Part shown: in pieces, positions 1 through 11,365 of the stretch
Position numbering within the stretch: position 1 is the stretch's first letter
Layout: each line of letters begins with the position of its first letter
Origin: Tretioscincus oriximinensis
Taxonomy: Eukaryota > Chordata > Lepidosauria > Squamata > Gymnophthalmidae
Length of the DNA: 64,000 bases
Assembly: GCA_022410635.1 (NCBI GenBank)
Contig: JAJVDF010000419.1
Coordinates: 209,719-273,718 of the forward strand
Direction: 5' to 3'
The notes under the pieces: generated by a model
What the model was told of the DNA's origin: nothing
Database searches by the model: none
Seen by the model: only the letters and a program-made list of their open reading frames with translations
Translations under genes and position numbers: made by a program

Positions 1-61
1 ATTCCAAGCACTTTCCAAGTACATCCAAAAATTAACCTAAACCTAATACCTTACAGTTGAT

Positions 62-231
62 TTACCAGATAAAATCTGGGATAGAAGTTTACACCTTTAA
101 TGACTACAGAAGAGACAATTTTTCTCCTCCTAATTTCGGCTTCTAATGTCTCCTGCACCTGGGGGCAAAAAATCACTTTTTCCACACCCACTAAAAGTTT
201 AAACTTCTATCCCAGATATTATCTGGTAACC
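62..231. mobile_element. Small palindromic DNA element (MITE-like)
   Basis: Arms at about 62-91 and 200-230 are inverted copies: ACCAGATAAAATCTGGGATA on the left and its near complement on the right. The 170-bp unit has no coding potential. I could not see a clear target duplication. Confidence 0.55.
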
Positions 232-714
232 GTGCCCTAAGCAAAAAGTTATTGAATGATGAATAAAGTAATTGAATAAAAANTATATCTAATAATAATA
301 ATTTAAAGATTTAAATCTTTAATAATTTAGATCCATGTGGACCAGATGAGATATCTTTCTAGACTGACCACTACACGACTTGCTCAAGGTAAGTGACAGT
401 CTGAAGATGTCCCTGAAACATAAATTCAAGCTGCCAAAGGGATGGGGGTAAGGACAGTGCAGGGCCGGATTCCATGACAACTGCTGCTGGCCTGGGCACA
501 GCTTTAGAATGCTGATGACACCGCTCCAGACCCTGGGATTCCATTCACAGTGCCTCCTGGGACTATTGTGACTTGGGGAAATATAGATAGAGAAATTGAG
601 GTACAAGTTACCATAATTGGGCACCTCTATGAAGTCTTCTTGGTAGAGAAGTAGAACTAGTTTGACATTGCCTACACATTGGGGGGAGAGTTGGGTATCA
701 AACCAGAAACTCTT
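232..714. other. Intergenic, nothing recognised
   Basis: AT-rich at 270-330, then unique-looking sequence. No gene, RNA or repeat family could be supported. Confidence 0.3.
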
Positions 715-1013
715 TGTTCTCAGAGACGCAAGAGGTAGGGGCGCATAGGAGGGCCTTCTCTGTGGTGGTCCCCACACTTTGGAAAAGCATCCCTTAAGGG
801 CTGTATAGTTTTCAGCGCCTGGTAAAAACATTCTTCTTCAATTAGCTCTCTTTGCATTCTGTCCTTCCAGTGAGGGTGGTGCATTGGAGGGAGGGAAGAT
901 ATGGATCTTTTAAAATGTTTTATTACTTTTTAAAAAAATTATTGGTCTTCTATAAGCCACGCTGGTGCCAATGGTGAAGGGAAGAATAAAGTGCCAAATA
1001 AATGAATAAAATA
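715..1013 (+). repeat. L2-like LINE 3' end
   Basis: The sense strand encodes a decayed version of the L2/CR1-type C-terminal motif (GGPHTLEK near 'RAFSVVAPxLWNSLP', then LAPGKNIL-like residues). It ends in AAATAAATGAATAAA. Broken by stops and non-functional. Confidence 0.5.
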
Positions 1014-1490
1014 ATCTTACAAGCGAGACCTCTTGCTTCTTGATCCAGCCAACTTTGAAAATTGTGTATTCCTCTTACTCGTTCAAAGATGATTCAAAAT
1101 GAAACCTGCTATTCTCTTATTACAACATAAAAGAACTTGCCTTGTAGGGCTCACAGGCTAACTGAATTCGAACCACAAAGCAGTGTGCATAAAGAACAGA
1201 CAGCAACTTCCCCTTTCTATTAAAAAAATCATAATAAATGAAGCAGCAGTTTTATATCAAAACCCTCTCATTTGAATTTTTCGTTCTTTCCCTGCGTCAA
1301 CAGACATTATTCCNTTAATTTTGTCGTGAACACACAATTGCTAGCAGGGGATTTTATAGGACCTCTGGCCCTGTTTGCACANGTTCAGAAGTCTGTGCAA
1401 ACAGCCTTAGAGAGTAACAAGAAAAAAGTTGATAGCTGGAGATTTCATAAATTGTCTACTTCTTCAGCCTCTGAGAAATCAGATTTAGAA
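1014..1490. other. Intergenic, nothing recognised
   Basis: No gene or repeat could be assigned. The 103-codon open frame at 1272-1583 contains two N bases and runs into the next LINE end, so it is not a gene. Confidence 0.3.
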
Positions 1491-1494
1491 GTAG

Positions 1495-1800
1495 ATTCAG
1501 ACCTGTACCATCCCTCTCAACAGCAAAGGGAGTGGGAACACGGGCAGGGCCTTCTTGGTGGTTGCCCCCAGACTATGACATAATCTCTCCCTTGAGGGTC
1601 TCTGTCACCATCCCTGTGTTTTCTTAGAAGATCTTCAAAGGCACACTTCTTTAACCTGAACTTTGATTAAAGAAATGCTATTTTCTGTCCCACCTTCAGA
1701 TACTGTTTTAATACGTCAATTTTGTACTTTTGCTTTTATTGTTGACCACCNGGAGACCTTTGGTATATGGCAGGGTATAAGTATAAACAAATATTTTCAT
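1495..1800 (+). repeat. L2-like LINE 3' end
   Basis: It carries the family sequence 'CCTCTCAACAGC...GGGAACACGGGCAGGGCC' and a tail with GGAGACCTTTGGTATATGGC and AAATAA-type ends, the same as the better copy at 14872-15240. Confidence 0.6.
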
Positions 1801-2640
1801 GCTCCTTATTCAACCCACTGTAGTAGAAGTACATTAGCTTGAACTGTCTCAGGCCCTAATTGCACAGGCTCAGTAATCGGTTTTGGGGCCTAAAATAAAT
1901 TACTGAGCCTGTGAAGATAAAGCCTAAGATGAAGGCTTAAATCGAGTCAACGCGAATCAGACCTTAGTCTGCAAATGTTATTTTTTTAGTAAGGAGGTCT
2001 CGTTTGCGCCTTTGAGAATTATCAACTTTTTTCCTGTTAATTTCTAAGCACTGCAAGATTCCTTTGCTAGAAATCCTGATCAAATTAAGACAGTGACTTT
2101 GTCTGAATTACAACACCGCTTCATACCAGATCTTATGACTAATGCCAGCTTTGGAGCCACAAGGAACTCCAAGTCTGTATTGGGAGTTTTCCGGCATGGA
2201 ATCTCACCCTGGAGCTGAAAATCTTTGGCAACTGGTGACACATACACACACATTCCCACGTGCAAAGTGTGCACAAGAATTCTGTGCTGTCACTCTGGGT
2301 GCCATTTCTGGAACCAGAGACTGGAAGTGAAATCATTTCGTGATGTTACTTCCAACTTTGGGGCGCCCTTTCCTGAAGCAGAGACCTGGAAGTGACGTCA
2401 CGAGCCCTGATGACACCCTCCCCCCAGGCATATTTTAGAACAAGAATCCATACTTTGTATACAAACGGACAGCTCATTAAATGTATGAGATTCTCACACG
2501 CCTCCTAACACTGTTCCAAGGATACATTTCAGCACCACCAAAATGGGTCCCCAGGAAGTGAGGAACATGGCAGGATGCTTTCTGAATGCCTCTGTGCATC
2601 ACACTAGGCCACACTGGTCCAACAATAGAGCTCAGTATCA
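1801..2640. other. Intergenic, nothing firmly recognised
   Basis: Unique-looking. A short stretch at about 2320-2400 (GGAAGTGACGTCACG and related) resembles pieces near 10340 and 32565, and may be part of an uncatalogued repeat. Confidence 0.25.
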
Positions 2641-2689
2641 AGATCTAAAGACTGGATACCAACAACAACAAATGAGCAGCTTCTGGTCT

Positions 2690-3030
2690 CTCTACCTCTG
2701 GTAGAATTTCTGTTTCTGCTTTCATGCCTCTTTGTTGCATTCCTGACTGCTTTTCTAAACAGTTTTTCCACAATGACAAGTGCGTATAATAAAGGTTTGG
2801 ATGCCCAAGAGCTTCTGAACACTGGAATTAGCAGCAGTCAAAATGTGAAGAGGGTGAAACAGAGCATTGTGCTGGCAGCAAGGCCTGGCAGGGGGCAACC
2901 TCTTTCAGCCTGCNTTGTGTAGGACTACAGCTCCCAGGCTGCACTGCAGCTAGTCATGGAGGAGCAGAATGCCTTTTAGCCAGTTTTCTCCATACAGGAA
3001 GATAGCTGCGGGACACATCTATAGGCAGTC
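2690..3030 (+). repeat. Unclassified interspersed repeat (family U), forward copy
   Basis: Shares with copies at 3535, 4715, 6165, 25095 and 28288 the blocks GAATTTCTGTTTCTGCTTTC, GACAAGTGC, GGATGCCCA and CAGTTTTCTCC-like ends. No coding capacity and no family name I recognise. Confidence 0.55.
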
Positions 3031-3534
3031 TGGTCAAGCATCCTTCAATCTGAATCACCATCTAATGCAACATGGAGCATATCAAGAACGAATGGGGCCT
3101 CTTACAAGACCCAGAAGAAGACTACTAAGGATCATAATCTACACTAAAGGTAAGCACCGAAGGATCCATGGATAAGGAAGGGGAATCGTAGTCTTAAAAG
3201 CAACACAGAGGAAAGAGAGAATGTAGGTAAGGCGTTTAAAACACACACCCCAAAGACGTCAATTTGGCTCTGACCACGCAAGGAAGCATTTTGTTCCAAT
3301 ATCAGCCAGCTGGGAGAATTCCAAGGAGCAACACCCTTGTCGAACAATTTGCAAGTTCAGAGGTGCACTGGCTGGGTTATCACGTTCCAAACACAGCCAG
3401 TGCTGTATAAAATTAAAAGAGGGAGGAAAATAAATAAATCTATCCAGTGTAAATATCTAAATATCTATCCAACTATAAATGTTCATTTGGAACACTCTTT
3501 TTACTGAAGGGCAGTACACAAAGCTTTTGTTACT
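3031..3534. other. Intergenic, nothing recognised
   Basis: No gene or repeat could be assigned. Confidence 0.25.
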
Positions 3535-4075
3535 TCGATTCTTAGTTGTATTTCTGCCTGCTTTTCTATGCCATTTTTTCATGATGACAAGTGCTTATTG
3601 TAAAAGCTTGGATGCCCACCAGCTTCAGTGAAGCTGGTAGTACCAGCAGTAGCAGTAGTGAGGAAGGTGACATGGAGATGAAGTTATGCTGGTGCTGGAG
3701 CCTGCTGGGAAGTGTAGTCCAACCAGCAGACAGACTCTTATGCCCTGTGTATTACAGGTCCCAGCTGCACTCTTGCAGCCTTGTTAGCCAATCTGCCTTC
3801 AGTCCCGCCCACTTGAAAAAAAATTCTGCATATAGGAAGGTAGCTGGGGGAACTCTCTCTATGTTAAAACTGAAAGAATCATAAGTTTGAGCTGCTGCTG
3901 CTGCTGCTGCTGCTGCTGCTACTGACAGCTTCCTGAAGCTGCTTGGCATCTAAGCTTTTATAATATGCACTAGTCATTGTGAAAAAACAACACAGAAAAG
4001 CAGGCAGAAATACAACTTAAAACCATAAAACAGAAAAGAAAAATTCTGTCAGGAAGCAAGCTGGCTGTTACTGTT
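3535..4075. repeat. Family U inverted pair flanking a (CTG)n tract
   Basis: A forward copy (3535-3860) is followed by a perfect CTG run at about 3891-3920 and then a reverse copy (about 3921-4075). The reverse part has AGAAAAGCAGGCAGAAATAC, the complement of the forward block. It may be one foldback element with the trinucleotide run near its centre. Confidence 0.55.
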
Positions 4076-4714
4076 TATGTCTGGCATCCCATCTATACCG
4101 TTTTCCATTAAAATATATCCAGTCTCAAAGCATTTTAGAAATCGTGGAGAATAAAAACAACTAAAATTCTAAGAGTTATGTAAAAACATGATGGCTTTAA
4201 GAATGTGGAAAACAAATGTTCCAAAAAGACCTGAGCAAAAATATAAGCAAAAGGCAGCAATAGGCACTATTTTCTTGGACACTCCAGGTCCCTGGAAGTT
4301 TTGGTTAGTGATGCCAGGCAATGTTTGGTACGATGCCAGGCAGACAATGTAAGAAACTGAAAACTGCCGCTCAGTGGATCCCACAAGGTAAGATCTAGAG
4401 TTGAATTGTTGGACTGAAGATCACTCTTGGATAGGGATGGCCATTGGGCAAGAGAGTCATCCTAGGTCCCATCCCATTTTTGTAGCCAAGCCAACCTGAC
4501 AGAGTTGCTGTGTGAACAAAACAGGGTGAAAGGGAATAAGAACTTTAGAGTAAACAAAGAAATACGGTTCAATAAAGTTTCCTGTCAGATGTCCAACTGA
4601 TGACTCAAATTTCCTCGTCTGCTTAATGCATCATCTTGGCATCAAGACAATTTGTAAGTCTTGCTTCCTATTTATTTATCTATCTATCTCTCTTTATTTC
4701 TACTTTTATCTTGC
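4076..4714. other. Intergenic, nothing recognised
   Basis: No gene or repeat could be assigned; a short TCTATCTATC run sits near 4677. Confidence 0.25.
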
Positions 4715-5180
4715 TCTATAGACAGGTCCCCCCAGGCAACTTCCTGTTAGCAGAAAAGATATTTCCGTGGGCAGAACACAGGGCACGGGTAGGTTCCTGA
4801 GATTGTCCTGAGTCAGACAAGTACGAGGGAATGATATAGACAGGTCCNCCAGCCAACTTCCTGTAAGTAGCAAAAATGTTTCCTTTGGGTACAGATTGGC
4901 TAAAGAGGGTTCTCCCCACGCAATGTGGGCAGAAGATGCTGCCTATTGCTCGGACTACACTTCCCAGCAGACCTCGCTTTTTTCCCACTTTTTTCACATT
5001 TGGGCTGCTGCTGCTACTGCCTGCTTCCTGAAACTGCTGGGCATCCAAGCTGTTTCCGTGCACACGAAAAAGCAGTGCAGAAAAGCAGGCAGAAATACAA
5101 TTTGAAACCATAAAACACNAAACAGGANTTCTGTCAGGANATAGAGAAGCANGAAGCTGGCAGTTTTGTGACTGTTTACA
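4715..5180 (-). repeat. Family U, reverse copy with internal duplication
   Basis: The block ending in 'ACTTCCTGT' occurs twice (4724-4770 and 4842-4890), followed by a CTGCTGCTGCTACTG core and the AGAAAAGCAGGCAGAAATAC block. Four N bases mark poor base calls. Confidence 0.55.
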
Positions 5181-5824
5181 TCTGCAACAGTACCTGTTGG
5201 TCAGGGTCCTGAATATCCTTCTATCCCGTTTCTATACCTGAAATTCTCAGGTCACCACAAAATACACACTGAAAAATAAAAAATAAAAAAACAGGGCTCC
5301 TAAAAGTAGGGAGGAGACGCTATTTTCCAGCCAAAGGCCAAAGTGAAGAAATCCATCTTCAAAAATTGGGAGCCAAAATTGGGAGCCCTTACTGAGAAGC
5401 CCCTGTTCCCAGCCCCCAAACCCTAGGAAACCTCCCTTCTATATCTCAGGGATTCAAATCCATCTTCGGACTTGGCTGTGGGTGAGTCACAACCTCTCCA
5501 TTCAGCTTCCCTGGGCTGCTGTTGTATCAAAAGAAGAAATAGAGTGTGTGCTGTCTTGAACTCCCTGGGGAAAAACTAAGAGCAGTTTCAAAATTAAATA
5601 AAGGAAGAAAAAAATGAGGTTGCTATAGCAATGGGGAAAGAATTTCTGCCCTTCTGAAACAGTAGCTTGGCAGGTGAGGACTTTCCAACAAACAATGTTA
5701 AAATGTCACAACAAGAAAAGGATGAAAGAACAACAGTGAAAAAAAAATTAAAACACATTTAAAACCTATAGACGTGGTGCCAGATATAAACAATAACAAA
5801 CTGACGGATTCCTGTTCTATTGAA
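5181..5824. other. Intergenic; weak L2-like antisense piece only
   Basis: A stretch at about 5310-5365 (CCAGCCAAAGGCCAAAGTGA) resembles antisense L2 pieces at 32795. The rest is unassigned. Confidence 0.25.
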
Positions 5825-6172
5825 AGTATTTTTTTTCACCCAGAGGGTCATCGGCCTGTAGAATTTACTTCCACAAGAGGTGGTAGTAGCTAGCAGCCTG
5901 GATAGCTTCAAGACAGGATTAGACAAGTTCATGGAAGTCAAGAGTATAAACAGCTACAAGGATGGATATCTTGATACTGCCTTCAAGATGGAATAACAGG
6001 CATTCCTGAAATGCCACTTGTATGGTGTCTGGAACAGTTGAACATTTTGCCTTCTTCTGTTCTAGACTGCCCAGGTGCAATTGATGGGCCTTTGTGTGAG
6101 ACAGAATGCTGGACTAGATGGGCTCTGGCCCGATTTAGCAGGGCCCCTTTTATGTTCTTATGTACTTCCTGG
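5825..6172 (+). repeat. CR1 LINE 3' end
   Basis: It starts at the 'FFxQRVIGLWNLLPEEVV'-type coding block, runs through CCAGGTGCAATTGATGGGCC and GAATGCTGGACTAGATGGGC, and ends in the CR1-style octamer tail (TTATGTTCTTATGT). Confidence 0.75.
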
Positions 6173-6415
6173 CAGAAGTCCTGTTTTATGGTTTTAAGTT
6201 GTGTTCCTGCCTGCTTTTCTATGCAATTTCTTCACCATGACAAGTACCTCTTCTGCCCTGCTTCCATGGGTCCCTGCCCTGCAGACTACTCCACAGCTAG
6301 CCCTGGAAGGGAGGAAGCCTCTTTAGCCAATCTTTGCCTCAGTCCAGCCCACAGGAAACATTTTTTCTGCTTAGAGGAAGACAGCTGGGAGACCCAACTA
6401 TGTCACTTCCTCCCT
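6165..6415 (+). repeat. Family U, forward copy
   Basis: Contains TGCCTGCTTTTCTATGC, ACCATGACAAGT and the TCCAGCCCACAGGAAAC...AGGAAGACAGCTGGG end of the family. It abuts the CR1 tail. Confidence 0.5.
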
Positions 6416-6784
6416 TCTTAGCAGGACAACAGAAGAAACCAAACATCAAAAACCTGGGGAGAAGGTATGTTTTATTCAAGCACCAAAGGCCATTTAACGT
6501 TGGCACTTGATGTACTTCACACGAGGTGTCACCACAAAGAAGACTCTTCTATTTATCAAGAGTGCTTTAGTTGATGGGATTCAGAAAAAAGGCAAATCTG
6601 TAAAATATTACGCAGAAAAAGCAAGCCACAGCTTTCCTTCCTTTCACTTAGTCCTCATGTCCCAAATGGGGGAAAAACAAAACAAAATAAAATGGAAGGA
6701 GGCCAAAAAATATTTCCAGAAAGGCTCCAGGGACTAAATGCGTGCTAACTCCATGTCACAGCCAGCCAAGCATCATTTACGTGA

Positions 6785-6905
6785 GAACATCAGGACACAA
6801 GAGGAGCCCTGCTGAATGGGGCCGGAGCCCATCTAGTCCAGCCTTCTGTCTCACACTGAAGCCCACCAACTGCCTCTGGGCGCGCTGAACAGGAGCAGAA
6901 AAGAC
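6785..6905 (-). repeat. CR1 LINE 3' end, antisense fragment
   Basis: Antisense of the CR1 end: GAGCCCATCTAGTCCAGCCT followed by TCTGTCTCACAC. Short and 5'-truncated. Confidence 0.65.
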
Positions 6906-7204
6906 CTTTATTTTTCTCTTCCCAACAACTGTGTTTGGAAGCCACAGTTCCAGTGCCATGGAAAACTGGCACCCAAGGAGCAAAAAGAAAGTAAACTTTG
7001 ACGTTGCCAGGAAACTATTCCAGCCTCTTCAGAGCAGGGCTTTGGGTACAGAAGTCCAGGGTCCAATTCATCGAAACGGGAAAGCAGAAACCCAGATTAG
7101 CACGCAGAGGGCGCCAAGGCCCAGCCTTCAGCCCTGCCAACGCCCTGATGCCCTGCAAGGAGCACCNACTTCACACACACACACCCGCCTTGGCCAGGGA
7201 GGAA

Positions 7205-7848
7205 GGCGGGAGGAAGAGGAAGGTCAGACGGGCTTGGCGTCAGGGTCGGCCACAGAGCAGCAAGGCAGAGAGGCGGGCGGAAGAAGGGAAGGAAAGAAAA
7301 AGAAAGAAAAGGAGAAATAGGGAAGGAAAGAATGCGGGACGGAGGAAAAGTAAAGAGGAAAGAAGGAAGGGAAGGGGAAAGAAAAGAAGGAGGGAGGGGG
7401 AAAGGAGGGAAAAAGGAAAAAAGTAGGACGGAAGGAACGGATGAGCTATAGAGAACATAAGAACATAAGAACATAAGAAGAGCCATACTGGATCATATAG
7501 AGGAAAAGGAAAGAAGAAAAAGGAGGGAGGGAAGAAAGCAGAAAAAAGAAGGGTGGGTGGAAGGAACGAATTAAGAAGGGAAGAAAGAGAATTAACAAAA
7601 ACAGGAAAAGGAAGGAGGGAGGGAGAGGAGAGGAGAGGAGAAAGGAGGCAGAAAGAGGAAGGAACGAAGAAGAAGAAACAGTTAAAAACAGGAAAGGGAG
7701 GGAAGGAGAGGAGAAAGCAGAAAAGAGAAGGATGGGTGGAAGGAAGGAAAGAAGAGAAGAAGAAAATTAAAAAGCAGGGAAGGGGGAGGGGTTTAAACCA
7801 ATCTCTACGAAGCTTCCTCCTCTCTCCATCCTCTTCCTCTCTGCTTTT
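7205..7848. repeat. Homopurine (GGAA/AGGA-rich) tract
   Basis: About 600 bp of almost pure A/G on the + strand, interrupted at 7453-7500 by an antisense CR1 tail (AACATAAG octamer repeats). Long open frames through it are low-complexity artefacts. It ends at an assembly gap. Confidence 0.85.
7453..7500 (-). repeat. CR1 3' tail inside the purine tract
   Basis: Three AACATAAG octamers followed by AAGAGCCATACTGGATCA, the 3' terminus of the younger CR1 subfamily, severely truncated. Confidence 0.7.
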
Positions 7849-8655
7849 NNNNNNNNNNNNNNNNNNNNNNNNNNNNNNNNNNNNNNNNNNNNNNNNNNNN
7901 NNNNNNNNNNNNNNNNNNNNNNNNNNNNNNNNNNNNNNNNNNNNNNNNNNNNNNNNNNNNNNNNNNNNNNNNNNNNNNNNNNNNNNNNNNNNNNNNNNNN
8001 NNNNNNNNNNNNNNNNNNNNNNNNNNNNNNNNNNNNNNNNNNNNNNNNNNNNNNNNNNNNNNNNNNNNNNNNNNNNNNNNNNNNNNNNNNNNNNNNNNNN
8101 NNNNNNNNNNNNNNNNNNNNNNNNNNNNNNNNNNNNNNNNNNNNNNNNNNNNNNNNNNNNNNNNNNNNNNNNNNNNNNNNNNNNNNNNNNNNNNNNNNNN
8201 NNNNNNNNNNNNNNNNNNNNNNNNNNNNNNNNNNNNNNNNNNNNNNNNNNNNNNNNNNNNNNNNNNNNNNNNNNNNNNNNNNNNNNNNNNNNNNNNNNNN
8301 NNNNNNNNNNNNNNNNNNNNNNNNNNNNNNNNNNNNNNNNNNNNNNNNNNNNNNNNNNNNNNNNNNNNNNNNNNNNNNNNNNNNNNNNNNNNNNNNNNNN
8401 NNNNNNNNNNNNNNNNNNNNNNNNNNNNNNNNNNNNNNNNNNNNNNNNNNNNNNNNNNNNNNNNNNNNNNNNNNNNNNNNNNNNNNNNNNNNNNNNNNNN
8501 NNNNNNNNNNNNNNNNNNNNNNNNNNNNNNNNNNNNNNNNNNNNNNNNNNNNNNNNNNNNNNNNNNNNNNNNNNNNNNNNNNNNNNNNNNNNNNNNNNNN
8601 NNNNNNNNNNNNNNNNNNNNNNNNNNNNNNNNNNNNNNNNNNNNNNNNNNNNNNN
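7849..8655. other. Assembly gap (N run)
   Basis: 807 N. Open frames drawn across it are not real. Confidence 1.
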
Positions 8656-8942
8656 CCCCCCTCCCCCCTCTGGCCCTTTCGGCACAGAGCCTTATTCCGA
8701 GTTATATCCCGGAATAAGTGGCCTGCTGACCACTTCCTGATACCTCGTGCCTAGGATTGATCCTGTCCCCACGGAACCTTCTTCTGGCCTTAACCTGGAA
8801 CAGGAGCCNGCCGCCTACATGCTGGGGAAGTCTATGGCAGGCCTCAAGGGTTAATTTGCTTTTCATACCTTGACCTCTTGTTATAAACTGCCCTGAGACC
8901 TTTGGGTACAGGGCAATATGGAAATGGAAATAAATACATAAT
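8656..8942 (+). repeat. L2-like LINE 3' tail plus a foldback-element piece
   Basis: The end has CTGCCCTGAGACCTTTGGGT and an AAATAAATACATAA tail. The first part (GAGCCTTATTCCGAGTTATA) matches an arm of the palindromic element at 26963-27142. Confidence 0.55.
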
Positions 8943-9109
8943 CCGGCTCTAAAGGCTGGCAAGTGCGAGGCATTTGCGTTTGGCTTTACTCTGTTCCAGA
9001 AAGTTANCTAAAGCGATCCAATGGCCATTATTCAATCCTGCCAGGGAAGAAGGGAGAGTTATATTTTAAACATGTTCTAGGAATATAACTTTGCTATTAA
9101 TAAGACACA

Positions 9110-9900
9110 CGGCACTGATAGTTATCGTGGTTCGCTTCCCNATATTCCGCCCCAGTATGGCAAAGAAGGCAGCTCCACCAGAGTGCTAGACACGTGTAAC
9201 AGCAATCACACGGGAACACGACTTGGAGAAGAAGTAGCCTCAGGAGGATCCCAGGGTTGTGGAGTCCTCCAGAAGGTCCCAAAACTTCAACTTTTATTGA
9301 TTACAATATCAGAAGGCGTGTTTAAAATTATGACGGGGTAAAAAGGGCGGAGGATACCCAACGTGGGTCTCTGATGTCATGCATGATGCGTTATGCCCCC
9401 TCCCAAGGGGTACAGTAACCAATAGGGGAAGAGAAGTGTGTGTGTGGTGTGACTAATGACTGGATCTTTAGCTACCATTATGATCCCCTGTCAATCAAAT
9501 CTATGACAGGAAAATGAATCATACCAAGGGTCCAGTCTCTGATGACCCTTGATTGATATCAAACAAAGAGGAGATAGTAGTGTCTATAGAAAGGTAGAAA
9601 AGAGTAAATAGTGGCTTCCCTTTTGGACAATAGGGCAAGCTTCAGGCTATGATGCCAAAGTGAGATTCCCAGTGGNTGTCAAGTCTGCCTTGGCAAAAAG
9701 CAAACAGTTGACTTCCCTGAAACTAGATGGGATTAATTTGCCCTTTGTCAGTAAGGACATTAGTCAGGGGCTACCATTCACAGGTGCCCCTAGGGAGAGG
9801 AAAGAGATTAAGTGAGTTCCTGAGGTTGAGCAAAGGTCAGCTTGACCAAGGAAAATTTTGAAGAAAATTACCCAGAGGCCTCACTTTGGTAGCTTTGGTC
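9110..9900 (-). mobile_element. Candidate retroviral-type LTR
   Basis: Read on the minus strand the region has an AATCAATAAAAG polyadenylation-like signal near 9295, a GC-richer segment before it and a plausible U5 after it. No flanking gag/pol/env-like frames or second LTR are visible, so it would be a solo LTR if real. The boundaries are approximate. Confidence 0.35.
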
Positions 9901-10627
9901 CAGACAGATATATTTGATATTAATAATATATTTTATTCCTAATATGTGTCCCAGGGGGAAATCCCAACAGATGGTAAAATTCCACTGTGGCATTGGTCTT
10001 TATTAGCGCAATCTCAGAGGGAGGCAGCGTGTCAACAACTGTGACCACTAGAAACTCCCATTTCCCTCCACCAGACATGGGGAAATGGATATGAGCCTCT
10101 GGCACCTAAATGTGGGCAAAGATGTAGCCCTAGCCTTTGGCCGTGTTTTAAATGCAGTTCATAGCAAGGGTTTGGGCGCTGTAGGCTCCCTCAATGGGGN
10201 GTGTGTGTGTGTGATCCATATGAGAATTCACACACACATATCAGAATTCTCACACCATATATGATGTCTGAGTGTGGACGGGGCTCCTGAATGTGGGAAT
10301 TCCCCCCTCTGCCCTGCTCACTTCCCCACCCACTGCCTCACCCATTGTGACATCATTTCCGGATTGCTGGTGATATCATTTTTGGTGTTGGTCCCAAGAA
10401 CCTGCATGAGAATTTGTGCACGATTATTGCTCTATATAAGAATTTGCATATAAGAATTATGGGTGGGGCTGTGTGAGGATTCTGTGTAAAGCTAGGGGTG
10501 GAGCCTGGTGTGCGAGCCTAACCTGGGGGCAATAGAGTAGGTGGGCATGGGGTAGAGCCAGACACCGAAACAAAAGAATGGGTGGAACCTGAGAGGAACT
10601 TCATTGGGATTCTCTCTCAGGACCCAA
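9901..10627. other. Intergenic, nothing recognised
   Basis: Contains a short (GT)n run near 10200 and short repeated phrases (AGAATTTGCATATAAGAATT). No gene. Confidence 0.25.
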
Positions 10628-10902
10628 GTGGATCATCACACTATGAAATCACAAAATATATACAGGGTGCTTCAAAAAAATGTATACACACTTTGAACTT
10701 CCATACGATGTACAGAATCAGTGGTGAGTCATACTCAGAACTGTATTGATGCTGCAGGTCACCAATTTGAACAGTATTAACACTTGTTATTTATTTAACT
10801 TTGTAGAACAGTAAATAAATTTTCTATGGAAGTTCACAGTGTGTATACATTTTTTTGAAGCACCCTGTATATATTTTGTGATTTCATAGTGTGATGATCC
10901 AC
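10628..10902. mobile_element. Palindromic DNA transposon (mariner-like MITE) with 78-bp arms
   Basis: Left arm 10628-10705 and right arm 10825-10902 are exact inverted complements except for one base. Inside the arms is TACAGGGTGCTTCAAAAAAA, resembling a mariner/Tc1 terminal sequence. The 119-bp centre has no coding potential. The near-perfect arms suggest recent activity or gene conversion. Confidence 0.75.
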
Positions 10903-11365
10903 TCTGGAACCTTCTGGTGAAAAATAGGACATACATACTTAACTAAAATAAGTGAATAAATCCAGTTATGAATGGGCCCATAAGAATGAAAACTTTCAAA
11001 GATACCCACCCCTGTGGGCTGCACCAGACTACTGTCGGCTGCGTGTCAAAAGGAAGTTGTGGTGGCTGCTTCCTGTTTCTTCAATCCTGCAGTACAAAAT
11101 GCCTTTTCTCGAAATGACGTTACTTCTTAGAGGCTCAAGACCACTTTGTTTTTTAAGGCCACAGCTCCACTTATGTTGTCAAGTTAATGTGGNTGTGGTG
11201 GCTTTTTCAGCAGAGTCTGACCAAACCAGCAGCCGACTGTCTCTCCTGTCGTTGGCTGAGAGTATTAATACGAAATAGTTCAAAGTAATGACTTCCGTGT
11301 TAAGCTCACCATTAAAAATAATAATAATTAGAAAAACAGGACAGGACAGAAAAGCTGCAGTTAAG

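Noticed and set aside
319..831. 170-codon minus-strand frame
   Set aside because: Its N-terminal half is the antisense of an L2-like LINE end; the rest has no recognisable domain.
7240..8740. Very long open frames across the N gap
   Set aside because: They consist of unknown residues and purine-tract low complexity.
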